A stretch of DNA of 14,323 bases from Rhodobacterales bacterium (lineage in GTDB: Bacteria > Pseudomonadota > Alphaproteobacteria > Rhodobacterales > Rhodobacteraceae). Where the stretch lies: the NCBI GenBank assembly GCA_009992615.1, contig JAACVA010000064.1, positions 1 to 14,323 on the forward strand. Reading direction: 5' to 3'. Of this stretch, positions 13,641 to 14,323 are shown in pieces. A program made the position numbers and the translations under genes. A model generated the notes under the pieces. The model was not told the origin of the DNA. It worked only from the letters and a program-made list of their open reading frames with translations, and did not search any database. Every line of letters begins with the position of its first letter. The first letter of the stretch is position 1.

Positions 13641-13661
13641 TGGTGCCCAGGAGAGGCACCA
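13641..13661 (-). other. Attachment junction: tRNA-Leu 3' end inside a 7-7-7 core site
   Basis: On the minus strand 13656-13641 reads CCTCTCCTGGGCACCA. This is the end of a bacterial tRNA-Leu gene: the T-stem 3' strand, the acceptor 3' strand CCTGGGC, the discriminator A and an encoded CCA. No T-loop or tRNA body follows to the right, so it is a displaced fragment. The same bases form a perfect inverted repeat, TGGTGCC (13641-13647) and GGCACCA (13655-13661), flanking a 7-nt spacer CAGGAGA. Such 7-bp arms around a 7-nt overlap are the classical layout of tyrosine-recombinase core sites. An integrase gene starts 138 bp to the right. Confidence 0.7.
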
Positions 13662-13798
13662 ACACGTTGTTTTTTAATGATTTTATCTGTTCAACTTCGC
13701 CCATATCCCCCTTTAAATATGGCGCTGACTGTCTTTCTGTGTCTTGTGCTGTCCGGCCCCATCCACTAGCCTAGGGTGGATAATTGGGGGGATACAGA
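13657..13798. promoter_or_regulatory. AT-richer integrase upstream region with inverted repeats
   Basis: This stretch is richer in A and T than the rest of the window. It contains CCATAT (13701-13706) with ATATGG (13717-13722), and ATCCAC (13761-13766) with GTGGAT (13776-13781). These may bind the integrase, an excisionase or a repressor. A GGGGGGA ribosome binding site (13786-13792) ends the region. Confidence 0.45.
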
Positions 13799-14323
13799 AT
13801 GCGGGCGAAAAGCAGGCTTTCGGCACAATTCCTGAAAACCGCCCCGGTAGGGAAACACTGTGACGGGGCCGGGCTTTGGCTGGTGAAGCGTGATGATGGC
13901 GGCGCGCAATGGGTGCTGCGCGTGACGGTTCACGGGCGGCGGCGGGAAATGGGCCTGGGCGGTTATCCCGCGCTCGGGCTGGCCGACGCCCGCAAGGTTG
14001 CCAACCGCTGGCGCGATGTGGCGGGGGCAGGCCGTGACCCGGTGAAGGAACGCGAAGCCGAAGAACGGGCCGCACGACGCGAAGATATATCGCTGGCAAT
14101 TCTGACGGCTGACGCGTTCGAATCCCGCAAAGCTGAACTGAAAGGCGATGGCACGGCGGGCCGGTGGCTTTCGCCCCTGACACTTCACGTTCTGCCGAAG
14201 CTTGGGAAGGTGCCGGTGACGGATCTTGACCAACGCGACATCCGCGACACGCTGGCCCCGCTCTGGCACACCAAGGCCGACACGGCACGCAAGGCGATGA
14301 ACCGGCTTTCCATCGTGTTGCGC
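13799..14323 (+). CDS. int: P4-type tyrosine integrase, N-terminal part (cut by window end)
   Basis: 175 codons of a site-specific recombinase that runs off the window. Residues 1-85 form the arm-DNA-binding domain (DUF4102 type): GKHCDGAGLWLVKRDDGGAQ, WVLRV, GRRREMGLGGYPALGLADAR and the helix ending GRDPVKEREAEE. Residues about 97-175 start the core-binding SAM-like domain (WLSPLTLHVLPKLGKVPVTD then the helix DIRDTLAPLWHTKADTARKA). The catalytic R-H-R-Y residues would come later and are not visible, so activity cannot be judged. The ATG at 13799 follows a G-rich ribosome binding site. Its place beside a tRNA 3' end is typical of integrases of genomic islands and P4-like elements. Confidence 0.93.
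   Translation, partial: MRAKSRLSAQFLKTAPVGKHCDGAGLWLVKRDDGGAQWVLRVTVHGRRREMGLGGYPALGLADARKVANRWRDVAGAGRDPVKEREAEERAARREDISLAILTADAFESRKAELKGDGTAGRWLSPLTLHVLPKLGKVPVTDLDQRDIRDTLAPLWHTKADTARKAMNRLSIVLR

Noticed and set aside
13641..13656. Functional tRNA-Leu gene
   Set aside because: Only the last 16 nt are present; no T-loop, anticodon arm or 5' acceptor strand can be found to the right.
1..14323. CRISPR array, rRNA genes, defence system genes
   Set aside because: No regularly spaced repeats, no rRNA-like sequence and no recognisable defence proteins inside the window; any such cargo would lie in the island beyond its right edge.

Overview
The window is high-GC DNA with dense, closely packed genes. 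Protein content and gene order point to an alphaproteobacterium of the Rhodobacteraceae (Roseobacter type): a long acyl-CoA dehydrogenase with C-terminal extension, MerR regulators beside fatty-acid genes, a DUF952-pyrD pair, and short extragenic GGCG/GGAG...AAAGAAGAA repeats. This assignment comes from family resemblance only; no search was run.

Region 1 (1-6614, all on the minus strand) is a fatty-acid beta-oxidation locus. In transcription order it holds a MerR regulator, an acyl-CoA dehydrogenase, a small ribbon-helix-helix-like protein, a 286-bp gap, a GST-like protein, a thiolase, and a FadJ-type hydratase/3-hydroxyacyl-CoA dehydrogenase cut by the window start. Together the enzymes cover all four steps of the beta-oxidation spiral. 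A cluster of ACGT-centred half-sites (6679-6710) in front of the merR gene is the best operator candidate. The internal gap carries a hairpin, two inverted copies of a short extragenic repeat and a cryptic mini-ORF, and probably splits the locus into two transcription units.

Region 2 (6826-9606) holds a second MerR gene, paralogous to the first. It diverges from a plus-strand three-gene operon of two different hot-dog (PaaI-like) thioesterases and a MATE exporter, whose reading frames overlap by 4 and 8 bp. This looks like an acyl- or aryl-CoA release and export module.

Region 3 (9576-12752) is housekeeping: pyrD with an upstream DUF952 gene (minus strand; the DUF952 gene may be leaderless), and a divergent periplasmic 5'-nucleotidase of the UshA/CD73 family, followed by a bulged hairpin terminator.

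Region 4 (12753-14323) is an accessory junction. It contains about 460 bp without an intact gene, the C-terminal remnant of an IS3-family transposase, and a 61-aa hypothetical gene. Next come a strong bidirectional terminator and 16 nt matching the 3' end of a tRNA-Leu gene, then a P4-type tyrosine integrase starting at 13799 and running off the window. The 16 nt lie in a perfect 7-bp inverted repeat with a 7-nt spacer, the layout of a tyrosine-recombinase core site. I read 13641-13661 as the attachment junction of a genomic island whose body lies to the right of the window.
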